From Lachnospiraceae bacterium (lineage in GTDB: Bacteria > Bacillota > Clostridia > Lachnospirales > Lachnospiraceae), in the NCBI GenBank assembly GCA_017437205.1, contig JAFSBP010000363.1:1-6435 (forward strand): a stretch of DNA of 6,435 bases, given 5' to 3'. The notes beneath the pieces were generated by a model. It saw nothing but the letters and a program-made list of their open reading frames with translations. It made no database searches and had not been told where the DNA came from. The translations under genes and the position numbers were made by a program. Of this stretch, positions 1 through 6,278 are shown piece by piece. Position 1 is the first letter of the stretch, and every line of letters begins with the position of its first letter.

Positions 1-1308
1 ATCGGTAACGCAAAGACAGAGATTCTTTCCGGAGATTGGATTCACGTGCACAATCTGAAGACGGGACTTGGCGATCTTTTGGAGTATACCTACGAGCCCG
101 TAGATATGGCTGCCGCGCAAAATGCGTCTGACGTCGCAGGGGCTACTTTCATGGGCTTCAGACGTCCGGACGGCAAGGTCGGCGTCCGCAATGAGATCTG
201 GGTGATTCCTACCGTTGGCTGTGTGAATAACGTGGCGACGGCGATTGCGAAGCAGGCAAATGCGTTGGTGAAGGGCAGTGTGGATGAGGTTATCGCATTC
301 CCTCATCCCTACGGCTGCTCTCAGATGGGAGATGATCAGGAGAATACCCGCACCATTCTGGCGGATCTGATCAATCATCCGAACGCCGGAGGCGTGCTGG
401 TATTGGGACTCGGCTGTGAGAACAGCAATATCGATGTGCTGAAGCCTTATATCGGTGATTATGATGAGAAACGGGTGAAATTCCTGGTATCTCAGGAGTG
501 CGAGGATGAGGTTAGTGAGTCCCTTAAGCTGATTAGTGAACTCATCGACTACGCATCGGCTGCGAAGCGCGAGCCGGTGAGCGTGAGCGAGCTGATCATC
601 GGCATGAAGTGCGGAGGCAGTGACGGATTTTCCGGCATCACCGCGAATCCGCTGGTGGGAAATTTCTCGGATCTTTTGATCGGCGAGGGCGGAACCACCA
701 TTCTGACGGAAGTTCCTGAGATGTTCGGGGCGGAGACGCTTCTGATGAACCGCTGTGAAAATGAGGAGCTGTTCCGGCAGACTGTGAAGCTTATCAATGA
801 TTTTAAGCAGTATTTTAAGAGCCATAATCAGACAATCTATGAGAATCCTTCTCCCGGAAATAAGAAGGGAGGAATTTCTACACTGGAGGACAAGTCCCTC
901 GGCTGTACGCAGAAGTCCGGAAACGCGCCGGTTCGCGGCGTGCTCGCCTACGGTGAGACGGTAAAACAGAAAGGCTTGAACCTTCTTAGCGCACCGGGCA
1001 ATGATCTGGTGGCTTCCACGGCTTTGGCTGCGGCAGGTGCACAGATTGTTCTGTTTACCACCGGGCGGGGAACACCCTTTGCATCACCGGTACCTACCGT
1101 GAAGATTTCGACGAACTCTGCGCTTGCGGGAAAGAAGTCAAATTGGATCGATTTCAATGCAGGTGGACTGGTGGAAGGAGAGACGATGGATGACGAGGCG
1201 AAACGGCTGTTTGACTATGTAGTCGATGTTGCATCCGGAAAGAAGGTATGCAGTGAGGAAGCCGGATTCCATGATATGGCGATCTTTAAGCAGGGTGTCA
1301 CGCTATAA
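1..1308 (+). CDS. uxaA: Altronate dehydratase, 5'-partial (runs off the left edge)
   Basis: Dehydrates D-altronate to 2-keto-3-deoxy-D-gluconate in cytosolic galacturonate breakdown; members of this family (UxaA, GarD) are metal-dependent. The frame is open from base 1 and its first residues, ending in DWIHVHNLK, look like the end of the N-terminal SAF domain. The GTG at 46 is therefore an internal valine, not the start. About 435 residues are present against roughly 495 for E. coli UxaA, so some 60 N-terminal residues probably lie outside the window. Family motifs in the large C-terminal domain are HPYGCSQMGDD (304-336), VLGLGCENSN (400-429), GMKCGGSDGFSG (601-636) and GGTTILTEVPEMFGAE (688-735). 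The stop is TAA at 1306-1308. uxaC follows after 40 nt on the same strand with no terminator between, so the two are probably cotranscribed. Galactarate dehydratase (GarD) is a related alternative, but the uxaC neighbour favours altronate. Confidence 0.93.
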   Translation: MGNAKTEILSGDWIHVHNLKTGLGDLLEYTYEPVDMAAAQNASDVAGATFMGFRRPDGKVGVRNEIWVIPTVGCVNNVATAIAKQANALVKGSVDEVIAFPHPYGCSQMGDDQENTRTILADLINHPNAGGVLVLGLGCENSNIDVLKPYIGDYDEKRVKFLVSQECEDEVSESLKLISELIDYASAAKREPVSVSELIIGMKCGGSDGFSGITANPLVGNFSDLLIGEGGTTILTEVPEMFGAETLLMNRCENEELFRQTVKLINDFKQYFKSHNQTIYENPSPGNKKGGISTLEDKSLGCTQKSGNAPVRGVLAYGETVKQKGLNLLSAPGNDLVASTALAAAGAQIVLFTTGRGTPFASPVPTVKISTNSALAGKKSNWIDFNAGGLVEGETMDDEAKRLFDYVVDVASGKKVCSEEAGFHDMAIFKQGVTL

Positions 1309-1348
1309 GTTTAAAAACTAAATTTATTAACAGAAAGGGGATTTTACG

Positions 1349-2764
1349 ATGGCTTTTATGAATCAGGATTTCTTGCTGAAATCGGAGACGGCCAGACAGT
1401 TGTATCATAATCATGCGGCGAAGATGCCGATTATCGATTATCACTGTCACATTAATCCGATGGAGATCTATGAGGACAAGCGCTACAATTCAATCACGGA
1501 GGTTTGGCTGGGCGGCGACCACTATAAGTGGAGAGCAATGCGTTCCTGCGGTGTGCCGGAGCGTTATATTACCGGTGATGCGACGCCGGCTGAGAAATTC
1601 CAAAAGTGGGCGGAGACGATCCCTAATCTGATTGGAAACCCGCTGTATCACTGGACACATCTGGAACTTCAGCGTTACTTCGGCATCACCGAGCCGTTAA
1701 ACGGCAAGAACGCGATGGAGATTTATGAGAAATGTAATGCGATCCTTGCGGATCCGGAGATGTCCGTGCGCGGAATCATTAGAAAGTCCGGCGTTAAGCT
1801 GATCTGTACCACAGATGATCCGGCAGACGATCTGAGAGCGCATGAATTGTTGGCAGCGGATCCGGACGCACCGGCGGTGGTGCTTCCTGCGTTCCGTCCT
1901 GACAAGGCGATGCGTGCAGATAAGGTGGATTTTCCTCAATATGTGGAAAAGCTTGAGGCAGTGGTTGGGTATTCCATCGATTCCGTTGACGATATGCGCA
2001 AGGCACTGTGTGACCGGATTCAGTATTTTGCGGATCATGGCTGCTGTGTCTCTGACCATGCGCTTGATTACTGCTTCTGCGTGGAGGCAGGCGAGGAGGA
2101 ACTGAACGTAATCTATCAGAAGGCGAAGAGCGGACAGGGAATCACTTGGGATGAACAGCTGAAATATCACACCGCACTGTTGATCACCGTGGGCAAGGAA
2201 TACGAGAAGCGTGGCTGGGTAATGCAGCTGCACTTTGGCTGCCTGCGCGACAACTCGGTGAAGATGTTTAAGAAATTGGGACCGGATACCGGTTTTGATT
2301 CCATGAACGATGCAGCAAATGCGGTAGGTCTTGCTAAGCTCTTAGGAAAACTGGAAGCGGAAAATGCCCTTGGAAAGACCATCCTGTACTCTTTGAATCC
2401 TGCGGATAACGGAATCATCGGTACCATTATGGGCGCGTTCCAGACGGACAGCGGTATCCCCGGAAAAATCCAGCAGGGTTCTGCATGGTGGTTCAATGAT
2501 CACAAGCCCGGCATGGAGGCACAGATGATCAGTCTGATGAGCCTCGGTGCGATGGGAGCGTTTGTCGGAATGTTGACCGACTCCAGAAGCTTCTTAAGCT
2601 ACACCCGCCACGAGTATTTCCGCCGCATTCTCTGCAATCTGTTCGGTGAGATGGTGGAGAACGGAGAATATCCTGCAGATATGGATGCGTTGGGAACGAT
2701 GGTGGAAAACATCAGCTATAATAATACATTGCACTATTTTGGATTTGACAAAGTACTGAAATAG
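1349..2764 (+). CDS. uxaC: Uronate (glucuronate/galacturonate) isomerase
   Basis: Interconverts D-glucuronate with D-fructuronate and D-galacturonate with D-tagaturonate, the entry step of hexuronate catabolism in the cytosol. The 471-residue product matches the usual length (about 470 in E. coli). Visible family signatures are the metal-site HxH in IDYHCHINP (His32 and His34), TTDDPADD from residue 154, LHFG at 294-297, WWFND at 380-384 and TDSRSFLSYTRHEYFRR from residue 410. UxaC belongs to the amidohydrolase superfamily with a TIM-barrel fold. The ATG at 1349 has a clear ribosome binding site, AAAGGGG at 1334-1340, 8 nt upstream; a second in-frame Met three codons in is less well placed. 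It is the last gene of the uxaA-uxaC unit and is followed by a stem-loop terminator. Reduction of tagaturonate would need UxaB, which is not in the window and could lie upstream. Confidence 0.97.
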   Translation: MAFMNQDFLLKSETARQLYHNHAAKMPIIDYHCHINPMEIYEDKRYNSITEVWLGGDHYKWRAMRSCGVPERYITGDATPAEKFQKWAETIPNLIGNPLYHWTHLELQRYFGITEPLNGKNAMEIYEKCNAILADPEMSVRGIIRKSGVKLICTTDDPADDLRAHELLAADPDAPAVVLPAFRPDKAMRADKVDFPQYVEKLEAVVGYSIDSVDDMRKALCDRIQYFADHGCCVSDHALDYCFCVEAGEEELNVIYQKAKSGQGITWDEQLKYHTALLITVGKEYEKRGWVMQLHFGCLRDNSVKMFKKLGPDTGFDSMNDAANAVGLAKLLGKLEAENALGKTILYSLNPADNGIIGTIMGAFQTDSGIPGKIQQGSAWWFNDHKPGMEAQMISLMSLGAMGAFVGMLTDSRSFLSYTRHEYFRRILCNLFGEMVENGEYPADMDALGTMVENISYNNTLHYFGFDKVLK

Positions 2765-2804
2765 AATCAGTGTCTGAGAATCGGGCACTGGTAGGGAAAG
2801 AGAG

Positions 2805-2866
2805 AAAAGACTGACAGTGGCGGTTGGGGAACAATATCTTCAGGCATCACTGTCAGTCTTTTATTT
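2805..2866. terminator. Convergent, probably bidirectional intrinsic terminator between uxaC and ibrB
   Basis: A perfect 15-bp inverted repeat, AAAAGACTGACAGTG at 2805-2819 and its complement at 2848-2862, encloses a 28-nt loop. On the plus strand the right arm ends in TTTT followed by ATTTC. On the minus strand the other arm also ends in TTTT. It lies between the converging uxaC stop (2764) and the second gene's stop (2883), so it can end both transcripts. The loop is longer than in typical terminators. A weaker 7-bp hairpin with one G-U pair (2768-2774 with 2784-2790) sits just after the uxaC stop and has no U-tract. Confidence 0.8.
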
Positions 2867-2882
2867 CGGTTATATGATTTGA

Positions 2883-3449
2883 TTACTCGGTATCGCTTGT
2901 GACGGCAGCTTCCTGTAGCGCCGGAATTTCATCGTCCTCCGCCGGCACCCATGCTTTTCCGAAATCCACCTCGCGAAAAAGAGCGGCCAGACCGGTGATC
3001 TGTTTAAGGCGCAGAATTTCATCCTTATCCATGCCAAGATGCTTAGAAATCCATGTGTCGGAGCGTCCCAGCTCGTGAAGCTCACTGATAATATTGCTCA
3101 TGAGATCCACATCATGAGTGCCCCGGGCGCGATTGTGGCGGATAGTGCTCGCCATGCGATGGTCAAGCGGCTTGTCAATGACAGACACCGGGAGCATACC
3201 TCCCTCGCGGCGATAAATATCCGGGTGATCTAGCATAATACGGTAGCGGTGAAAACCGTCTACAATAATGTAGCGGTCACGGTCTTGATCGTAATAGCAG
3301 ACCACAGGCATGGTGTAACCGTCCGCCTTAATGCTGTCGTAGAGCAGGCGGAGTTCCGGCGGTGCGACAGAATTGGGGTTGTAGTCATTTGGCTCGATCT
3401 TTTCAATCGGGACAGGGATAATATGGTATACAGGGCTGTTGCTGTTCAT
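2883..3449 (-). CDS. ParB/sulfiredoxin-fold protein, IbrB (YbdM)-like
   Basis: A 188-residue protein with an N-terminal ParB-like domain (about residues 8-110) and a probable helix-turn-helix (about 125-152, around LGRSDTWISKHLGMDKDEI). The nucleotide-binding ParB box is visible as VDGFHRYR (63-70), and the IbrB-type RHNRARG follows at 104-110. The tail (166-188) is acidic and probably disordered. The size and domain order suit IbrB/YbdM rather than a chromosome-partition ParB, which is longer and has a dimerisation domain. The ATG at 3449 starts 2 nt after the upstream gene's stop. Its GGAG (3460-3463) lies inside the end of that gene with a 10-nt spacer, suggesting translational coupling. 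In E. coli, IbrA and IbrB together raise expression of prophage-borne eib genes; how is not settled. The family call is firm, but the role here is unknown. Binding or hydrolysis of a nucleotide is inferred from the fold. Confidence 0.85.
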   Translation of the reverse strand: MNSNSPVYHIIPVPIEKIEPNDYNPNSVAPPELRLLYDSIKADGYTMPVVCYYDQDRDRYIIVDGFHRYRIMLDHPDIYRREGGMLPVSVIDKPLDHRMASTIRHNRARGTHDVDLMSNIISELHELGRSDTWISKHLGMDKDEILRLKQITGLAALFREVDFGKAWVPAEDDEIPALQEAAVTSDTE

Positions 3450-3451
3450 CG

Positions 3452-4771
3452 TTAGTTATCTCCAAAGGTCTTATATTTTGTCTTAAGGTGTTCAATATTA
3501 CGTTTCTGGTCGCGGGTAAGGCCGAAGCCCATGAAGCGGCAGAGGTGGTCGTTTTTCAAAATACAGAAACACATCCGCTTCCAGCTTGGAATATCTTTCG
3601 TGGACTTGATATCGTCAGTGTGATCCGGAATCTTGTCCAGAAATATAATTCGGGAAGACTTTGCGATGGTATAGTTGGACACACCATTTCGCTTAATCCG
3701 GTAGCCGTGCTCCTCCAACTCGCGAATCGTCTCCTCCTCGAGACCGCCACCAACGGTATGCCAGAAATCAATAGAAGTTTGAAACTTTTTAATATAATTG
3801 TTTCTCAGTCTGGCGGGAAGGGTGGCAAGCAGAAACTGTGTGTAGGATTGCCAGGTGTGCCCCTCCGGCAAGGTCAGATTCTTGTAGCCGAGTGCCTTCG
3901 TCCTGCCGTAGATTGCGCCAAAATTCACTCCTCGCACGCGGGCAACCAGCTTTAGCCAGATATCCGGGTCAATGACACGGTACAGATTCAGACTGTCCTT
4001 AGCGTAGTCATTGAAGGGGGAGGCTACACGCATCTGGCTGGGTTTGACACCGGCCATATAATAAAGGTCATAGAGCTTATTATAATCGTAATTAAACAGA
4101 TAGTTGGCGTGCCATACATCCTTGTTCGTCCAATCATAGAGCGGAGAGGCATTCCAGACGTCGCGGAAGGACTGGCTGATCCAACAGGTACCTTTATAGC
4201 CGTGTTTGCGGTTTAAAAAGCCATTATAGCGCTGCAGTGATTCGTCAGCACGCATGCCGAGAAGACAGACAGTTTTTTCTTCGCCGTGGGACTTGCGATA
4301 CCATCGCCCGAACTGCTTAGCCAGATCCTCCTGATGCATCTTATATTTATAGGTGGTGATGGGATTGTTCCTCAAATTAATCACATAGGGGTGATCCGGC
4401 ATGGGGCGGACCCACGAGGTCACCTTCGTGTCATCCCAAGGATACCAAAACATCTCATAGCTGCTTAGCGAGGTGCGTGTTGCCATCGGAAGGCAGACCC
4501 AATAGACTTCAACCTCATTTTTGATTCGTTCAAAGGTGCGCTCCACGAATTCCGTGGTCGCGGAATACTGCGCTTCGAAGTCTTGGTGAAAAACACCGAT
4601 CCTGCGGTCAGGATAGTACTTTCTGCGAAAATCCAGAACCAGATTTAAAAGAAGACCGCTATCCTTGCCTCCGGAGAAGGAGACAAAGATATTGTCAAAT
4701 TCCTGAAAGATAAAATGAAGACGTTCCTGAAGTGCTTCGTATACGTTCTTTTCCAAATGCTGTCGTCTCAT
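3452..4771 (-). CDS. PAPS reductase-family PP-loop ATPase with DUF3440, IbrA (YbdN)-like
   Basis: A 439-residue protein of the adenine-nucleotide alpha-hydrolase (PP-loop) superfamily. The PP-loop is VSFSGGKDSG, with SGGKDS at residues 33-38. GMRADES at 172-178 and NASPLYDWTNKDVW at 207-220 are further PAPS-reductase-type motifs. The DUF3440-like part follows (roughly 220-390), and then a conserved-looking C-terminal stretch MCFCILKNDHLC with Cys401, Cys403 and Cys411. The catalytic ECGxH motif of assimilatory PAPS reductases is absent, so sulfate reduction is unlikely. The family is known as IbrA in E. coli and is regularly paired with the ParB-like gene found here 2 nt downstream. I chose the ATG at 4771 over a TTG 14 codons upstream (4813), because the ATG has GAGAGGA 6 nt before it and gives a typical IbrA-like N-terminus (LEKNVYEALQERL). 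ATP-dependent adenylation or sulfur chemistry is inference; no substrate can be named. Confidence 0.88.
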   Translation of the reverse strand: MRRQHLEKNVYEALQERLHFIFQEFDNIFVSFSGGKDSGLLLNLVLDFRRKYYPDRRIGVFHQDFEAQYSATTEFVERTFERIKNEVEVYWVCLPMATRTSLSSYEMFWYPWDDTKVTSWVRPMPDHPYVINLRNNPITTYKYKMHQEDLAKQFGRWYRKSHGEEKTVCLLGMRADESLQRYNGFLNRKHGYKGTCWISQSFRDVWNASPLYDWTNKDVWHANYLFNYDYNKLYDLYYMAGVKPSQMRVASPFNDYAKDSLNLYRVIDPDIWLKLVARVRGVNFGAIYGRTKALGYKNLTLPEGHTWQSYTQFLLATLPARLRNNYIKKFQTSIDFWHTVGGGLEEETIRELEEHGYRIKRNGVSNYTIAKSSRIIFLDKIPDHTDDIKSTKDIPSWKRMCFCILKNDHLCRFMGFGLTRDQKRNIEHLKTKYKTFGDN

Positions 4772-4777
4772 GAAGTG

Positions 4778-4784
4778 TCCTCTC
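4778..4784 (-). promoter_or_regulatory. Ribosome binding site that sets the ibrA-like start at 4771
   Basis: On the minus strand GAGAGGA stands 6 nt before ATG 4771. The alternative in-frame TTG at 4813 has no comparable purine-rich stretch upstream, so the shorter protein is preferred. Confidence 0.75.
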
Positions 4785-4836
4785 GCAACGTTTAGTGCCG
4801 ATTGTCGTGTCAAACAAGCCTATTAGTTATAAGTGA

Positions 4837-4861
4837 AAGGGTAAATATACAGTATACCCTT
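4837..4861. promoter_or_regulatory. 25-bp dyad, candidate operator at the ibrA-like transcription start
   Basis: AAGGGTA (4837-4843) and TACCCTT (4855-4861) form a perfect 7-bp inverted repeat around an 11-nt A+T-rich spacer. Half-site centres are 18 bp apart, close to two helical turns. It lies just downstream of the predicted minus-strand -10 (4867-4872), about where transcription would start, which is a typical repressor position. It could instead be a hairpin in the 5' untranslated region. The binding protein is unknown. Confidence 0.4.
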
Positions 4862-4866
4862 ATATT

Positions 4867-4895
4867 ATTATATGGTAAAAACTGGAAAAACACAA
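4867..4895 (-). promoter_or_regulatory. Candidate SigA promoter for the ibrA-ibrB operon
   Basis: On the minus strand there is a perfect TATAAT -10 (4867-4872), a 17-nt spacer and a weak -35, TTGTGT (4890-4895). The start site would fall near 4860, leaving a leader of about 90 nt before ATG 4771. The surroundings are A+T-rich and other TATAAT-like hexamers occur nearby, so the exact promoter is uncertain. Confidence 0.45.
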
Positions 4896-4935
4896 TGAAA
4901 AATATAAAATTAAGAATTGCGCTAAAATGAGGTGG

Positions 4936-4970
4936 AAAAATTGAAAAAAGATTGAAAAATAATGAAAAAA
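4936..4970 (+). promoter_or_regulatory. Phased A-tracts, UP-element-like region of the rplM promoter
   Basis: Four runs of 5-6 adenines (4936-4940, 4944-4949, 4955-4959, 4965-4970) are spaced about 9-11 bp apart directly upstream of the -35 box, three of them in a repeated TGAAAAA context. Helically phased A-tracts bend DNA, and such A-rich DNA upstream of strong promoters can contact the RNA polymerase alpha subunit. The role here is inferred from position. Further A-tracts at 4877-4902 continue the pattern towards the divergent promoter. Confidence 0.5.
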
Positions 4971-4974
4971 GCGC

Positions 4975-5003
4975 TTGACACGCCAGACATCGTGTACTAT
5001 AAT
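4975..5003 (+). promoter_or_regulatory. Consensus SigA promoter of rplM-rpsI
   Basis: TTGACA (4975-4980) and TATAAT (4998-5003) match the consensus at every base with the ideal 17-nt spacer. Transcription would begin near 5010, giving a leader of about 107 nt before rplM. A promoter this strong suits a ribosomal protein operon. Confidence 0.9.
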
Positions 5004-5009
5004 GGGGAG

Positions 5010-5100
5010 GCTGTGACAAGTGCGCACATCGGGAACCATTGCCCCGGAAGACCGAAGACGCGCAGCTGTACAGAGTATGAAATTATCGTAGTGAGAGAAA
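5010..5100 (+). ncRNA. Structured 5' leader of rplM, probable L13-type ribosomal protein leader
   Basis: The untranslated stretch between the promoter and the rplM ribosome binding site can fold into a nested three-part stem: CUGU 5011-5014 with ACAG 5070-5073, UGCGC 5021-5025 with GCGCA 5060-5064, and UCGGG 5029-5033 with CCCGG 5043-5047 (one G-U). Purine-rich internal segments (GGAAGACCGAAGAC, 5046-5059) stay unpaired. An A+U-rich linker then leads to AAGGAGGU at 5103-5110. Firmicutes rplM genes are known to carry a conserved L13 leader thought to serve feedback control by L13. Position and compact fold fit that, but I cannot align it to the family model here. No terminator hairpin is seen inside, so control would more likely act on translation. 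Confidence 0.55.
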
Positions 5101-5116
5101 TTAAGGAGGTTTACCG

Positions 5117-5545
5117 ATGAAGACATTTATGGCTAGCCCCGCTACCATCGATAGAAAATGGTATGTAGTTGATGCACAGGGACAGACTCTTGGTCGTCTG
5201 GCATCTGAAGTAGCTAAGGTTTTGAGAGGAAAGAACAAGCCGATCTACACCCCCCACGTAGATTGTGGCGATTACGTTGTTATCGTTAACGCAGATAAGA
5301 TCGTTGTTACCGGCAAGAAGCTGGATCAGAAGATCTACTATCATCACTCCGGATGGGTTGGAGGACTGAAGGAGACCACCCTGAGAGAGATGCTGCAGAA
5401 GAAGCCTGAGCAGGTTGTAGAGCTTGCAGTTAAGGGCATGCTTCCCAAGGGACCCCTCGGAAGACAGATGTACACCAAGCTTCACGTATACGCAGGTGCT
5501 GAGCATCCTCATGCTGCTCAGAAGCCCGAAGTATTGACATTTTAA
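5117..5545 (+). CDS. rplM: 50S ribosomal protein L13
   Basis: An early-assembling 23S rRNA-binding protein of the large subunit. The 142-residue length equals that of E. coli L13. Family signatures run the whole length: [13 protein letters not shown] near residues 19-31, [20 protein letters not shown] at about 36-55, [20 protein letters not shown] at about 64-83, and [21 protein letters not shown] at about 107-127. The ATG at 5117 is preceded by AAGGAGGT (5103-5110) with a 6-nt spacer, a near-perfect ribosome binding site. It is the first gene of the rplM-rpsI operon, transcribed from the promoter at 4975-5003 through a structured leader. Codon use is strongly biased, as expected of a highly expressed gene. 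It is divergent from the ibrA-like gene. Confidence 0.98.
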   Translation: MKTFMASPATIDRKWYVVDAQGQTLGRLASEVAKVLRGKNKPIYTPHVDCGDYVVIVNADKIVVTGKKLDQKIYYHHSGWVGGLKETTLREMLQKKPEQVVELAVKGMLPKGPLGRQMYTKLHVYAGAEHPHAAQKPEVLTF

Positions 5546-5572
5546 TCGAGGCGTTGGAAGGAGGAAATTATA

Positions 5573-5965
5573 GTGGCTACTACAAAATTCTACGGAACTG
5601 GAAGAAGAAAGAAATCCATCGCACGTGTGTACCTTGTACCCGGTACCGGTGTGATCACTGTAAATAAGAGAGATCTGGACGAGTACTTCGGTCTGGAGAC
5701 TCTGAAGGTTATCGTTCGTCAGCCCCTCGTTGCTACCGAGACTGCTGATAAGTTCGATGTATTGGTTAGCGTTCATGGCGGCGGCTTTACCGGCCAGGCT
5801 GGTGCTATCCGTCACGGTATCGCTAGAGCACTGAATCAGGCAGACGCTGATTACCGTCCTGTACTGAAGAAGGCTGGCTACCTGACCAGAGATCCTCGTA
5901 TGAAGGAAAGAAAGAAATACGGTCTCAAGGCAGCTCGTCGTGCACCTCAGTTCAGCAAGAGATAA
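5573..5965 (+). CDS. rpsI: 30S ribosomal protein S9
   Basis: A small-subunit head protein whose C-terminal tail reaches the P-site tRNA. The 130-residue length is the same as in E. coli. The start [19 protein letters not shown], the central [21 protein letters not shown] and the basic end [12 protein letters not shown] followed by the terminal SKR are diagnostic. The start codon is GTG at 5573, with AAGGAGG (5558-5564) 8 nt upstream; no nearby ATG competes. The 27-nt gap after rplM and the shared order rplM-rpsI, conserved across bacteria, mark a two-gene operon, closed by the terminator at 5995-6031. Confidence 0.98.
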   Translation: MATTKFYGTGRRKKSIARVYLVPGTGVITVNKRDLDEYFGLETLKVIVRQPLVATETADKFDVLVSVHGGGFTGQAGAIRHGIARALNQADADYRPVLKKAGYLTRDPRMKERKKYGLKAARRAPQFSKR

Positions 5966-5994
5966 TCTGCTGGATTTTCACAATCGAAAATGCC

Positions 5995-6031
5995 AAAAAA
6001 CCCTGGAAAATCAAGGCTTTCCGGGGTTTTT
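5995..6031 (+). terminator. Intrinsic terminator of rplM-rpsI
   Basis: CCCTGGAAA (6001-6009) pairs with TTTCCGGGG (6018-6026; one T-G wobble) around an 8-nt loop, followed directly by TTTTT (6027-6031). The A-run 5995-6000 can pair with this U-tract and lengthen the stem. It lies 29 nt after the rpsI stop. Confidence 0.92.
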
Positions 6032-6056
6032 CTTATGTCCGGAAAAGCTGATTTGG

Positions 6057-6096
6057 TTTGACTGGGTTTGACGCAGTTTGACCTACTTTGACGCGG
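6057..6096 (+). repeat. TTTGAC array, four copies at exact 10-bp period
   Basis: TTTGAC begins at 6057, 6067, 6077 and 6087, and a degenerate TTTTTA keeps the register at 6097. The four bases between hexamers vary, while the hexamer is invariant. Spacing of one helical turn puts all copies on nearly the same DNA face. OmpR/PhoB-type response regulators bind direct repeats at 10-11 bp spacing, so an operator is possible; iterons or a slippage-made tandem repeat are alternatives. The binding protein is unknown. Confidence 0.75.
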
Positions 6097-6102
6097 TTTT
6101 TA

Positions 6103-6164
6103 TGTGTTAAAAATAGGCTAACCGGGTATTTTTGCCCCCTTTTGTGTTAAAAAATAGGCTAACC
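6103..6164 (+). repeat. Direct repeat of about 21 bp, two copies 40 bp apart
   Basis: TGTGTTA, an A-run and TAGGCTAACC occur at 6103-6123 and again at 6143-6164. The copies differ only in A-run length (5 against 6). Copy starts are 40 bp apart, four turns of the 10-bp array just upstream. The spacer has its own short symmetry: AAAAATA at 6109-6115 can pair with TATTTTT at 6127-6133. No function can be assigned. Confidence 0.75.
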
Positions 6165-6278
6165 AAGAGCAGATTCCGGGCGGTTTTAGAGGTGAATTTT
6201 ATCGCTTGATCTGCCTACGTTGGCCGATGATTCCCTCATGGGATTTGGGTAGAAATCGGCTGATGAGATATCGCCGGA

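Noticed and set aside
46..48. GTG at 46 as the start of uxaA
   Set aside because: The frame stays open to base 1 and the residues before the GTG continue the SAF-domain pattern; no ribosome binding site of matching quality precedes it.
1309..1348. AGTTT/AAACT symmetry between uxaA and uxaC as a terminator
   Set aside because: The arms are 5 bp, all but A+T, with a 2-nt loop and no following T-run; too weak to stop transcription.
1697..2233. 178-codon open frame antisense to uxaC
   Set aside because: It is fully inside a certain gene, has no ribosome binding site or known domain, and its composition is that of a reverse-frame shadow.
2883..3449. Chromosome-partition ParB/Spo0J
   Set aside because: At 188 residues it is too short, has no parA neighbour and no parS-like site was noticed; the RHNRARG motif and pairing with an IbrA-like gene fit IbrB.
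3488..3955. 155-codon plus-strand frame opposite the IbrA-like gene
   Set aside because: It is a shadow of the conserved minus-strand gene with no recognisable domain.
3452..4771. Assimilatory PAPS reductase (CysH)
   Set aside because: The ECGxH catalytic motif is absent, DUF3440-type motifs are present, and there are no sulfate assimilation neighbours.
4772..4813. TTG at 4813 as the start of the IbrA-like protein (14 extra residues)
   Set aside because: ATG 4771 has a good ribosome binding site at 6 nt and a family-like N-terminus; the TTG has neither.
5111..5815. 234-codon open frame antisense to rplM and rpsI
   Set aside because: It lies opposite two certain ribosomal protein genes, crosses their intergenic gap, has no recognisable domain, and is explained by the biased codon use of those genes.
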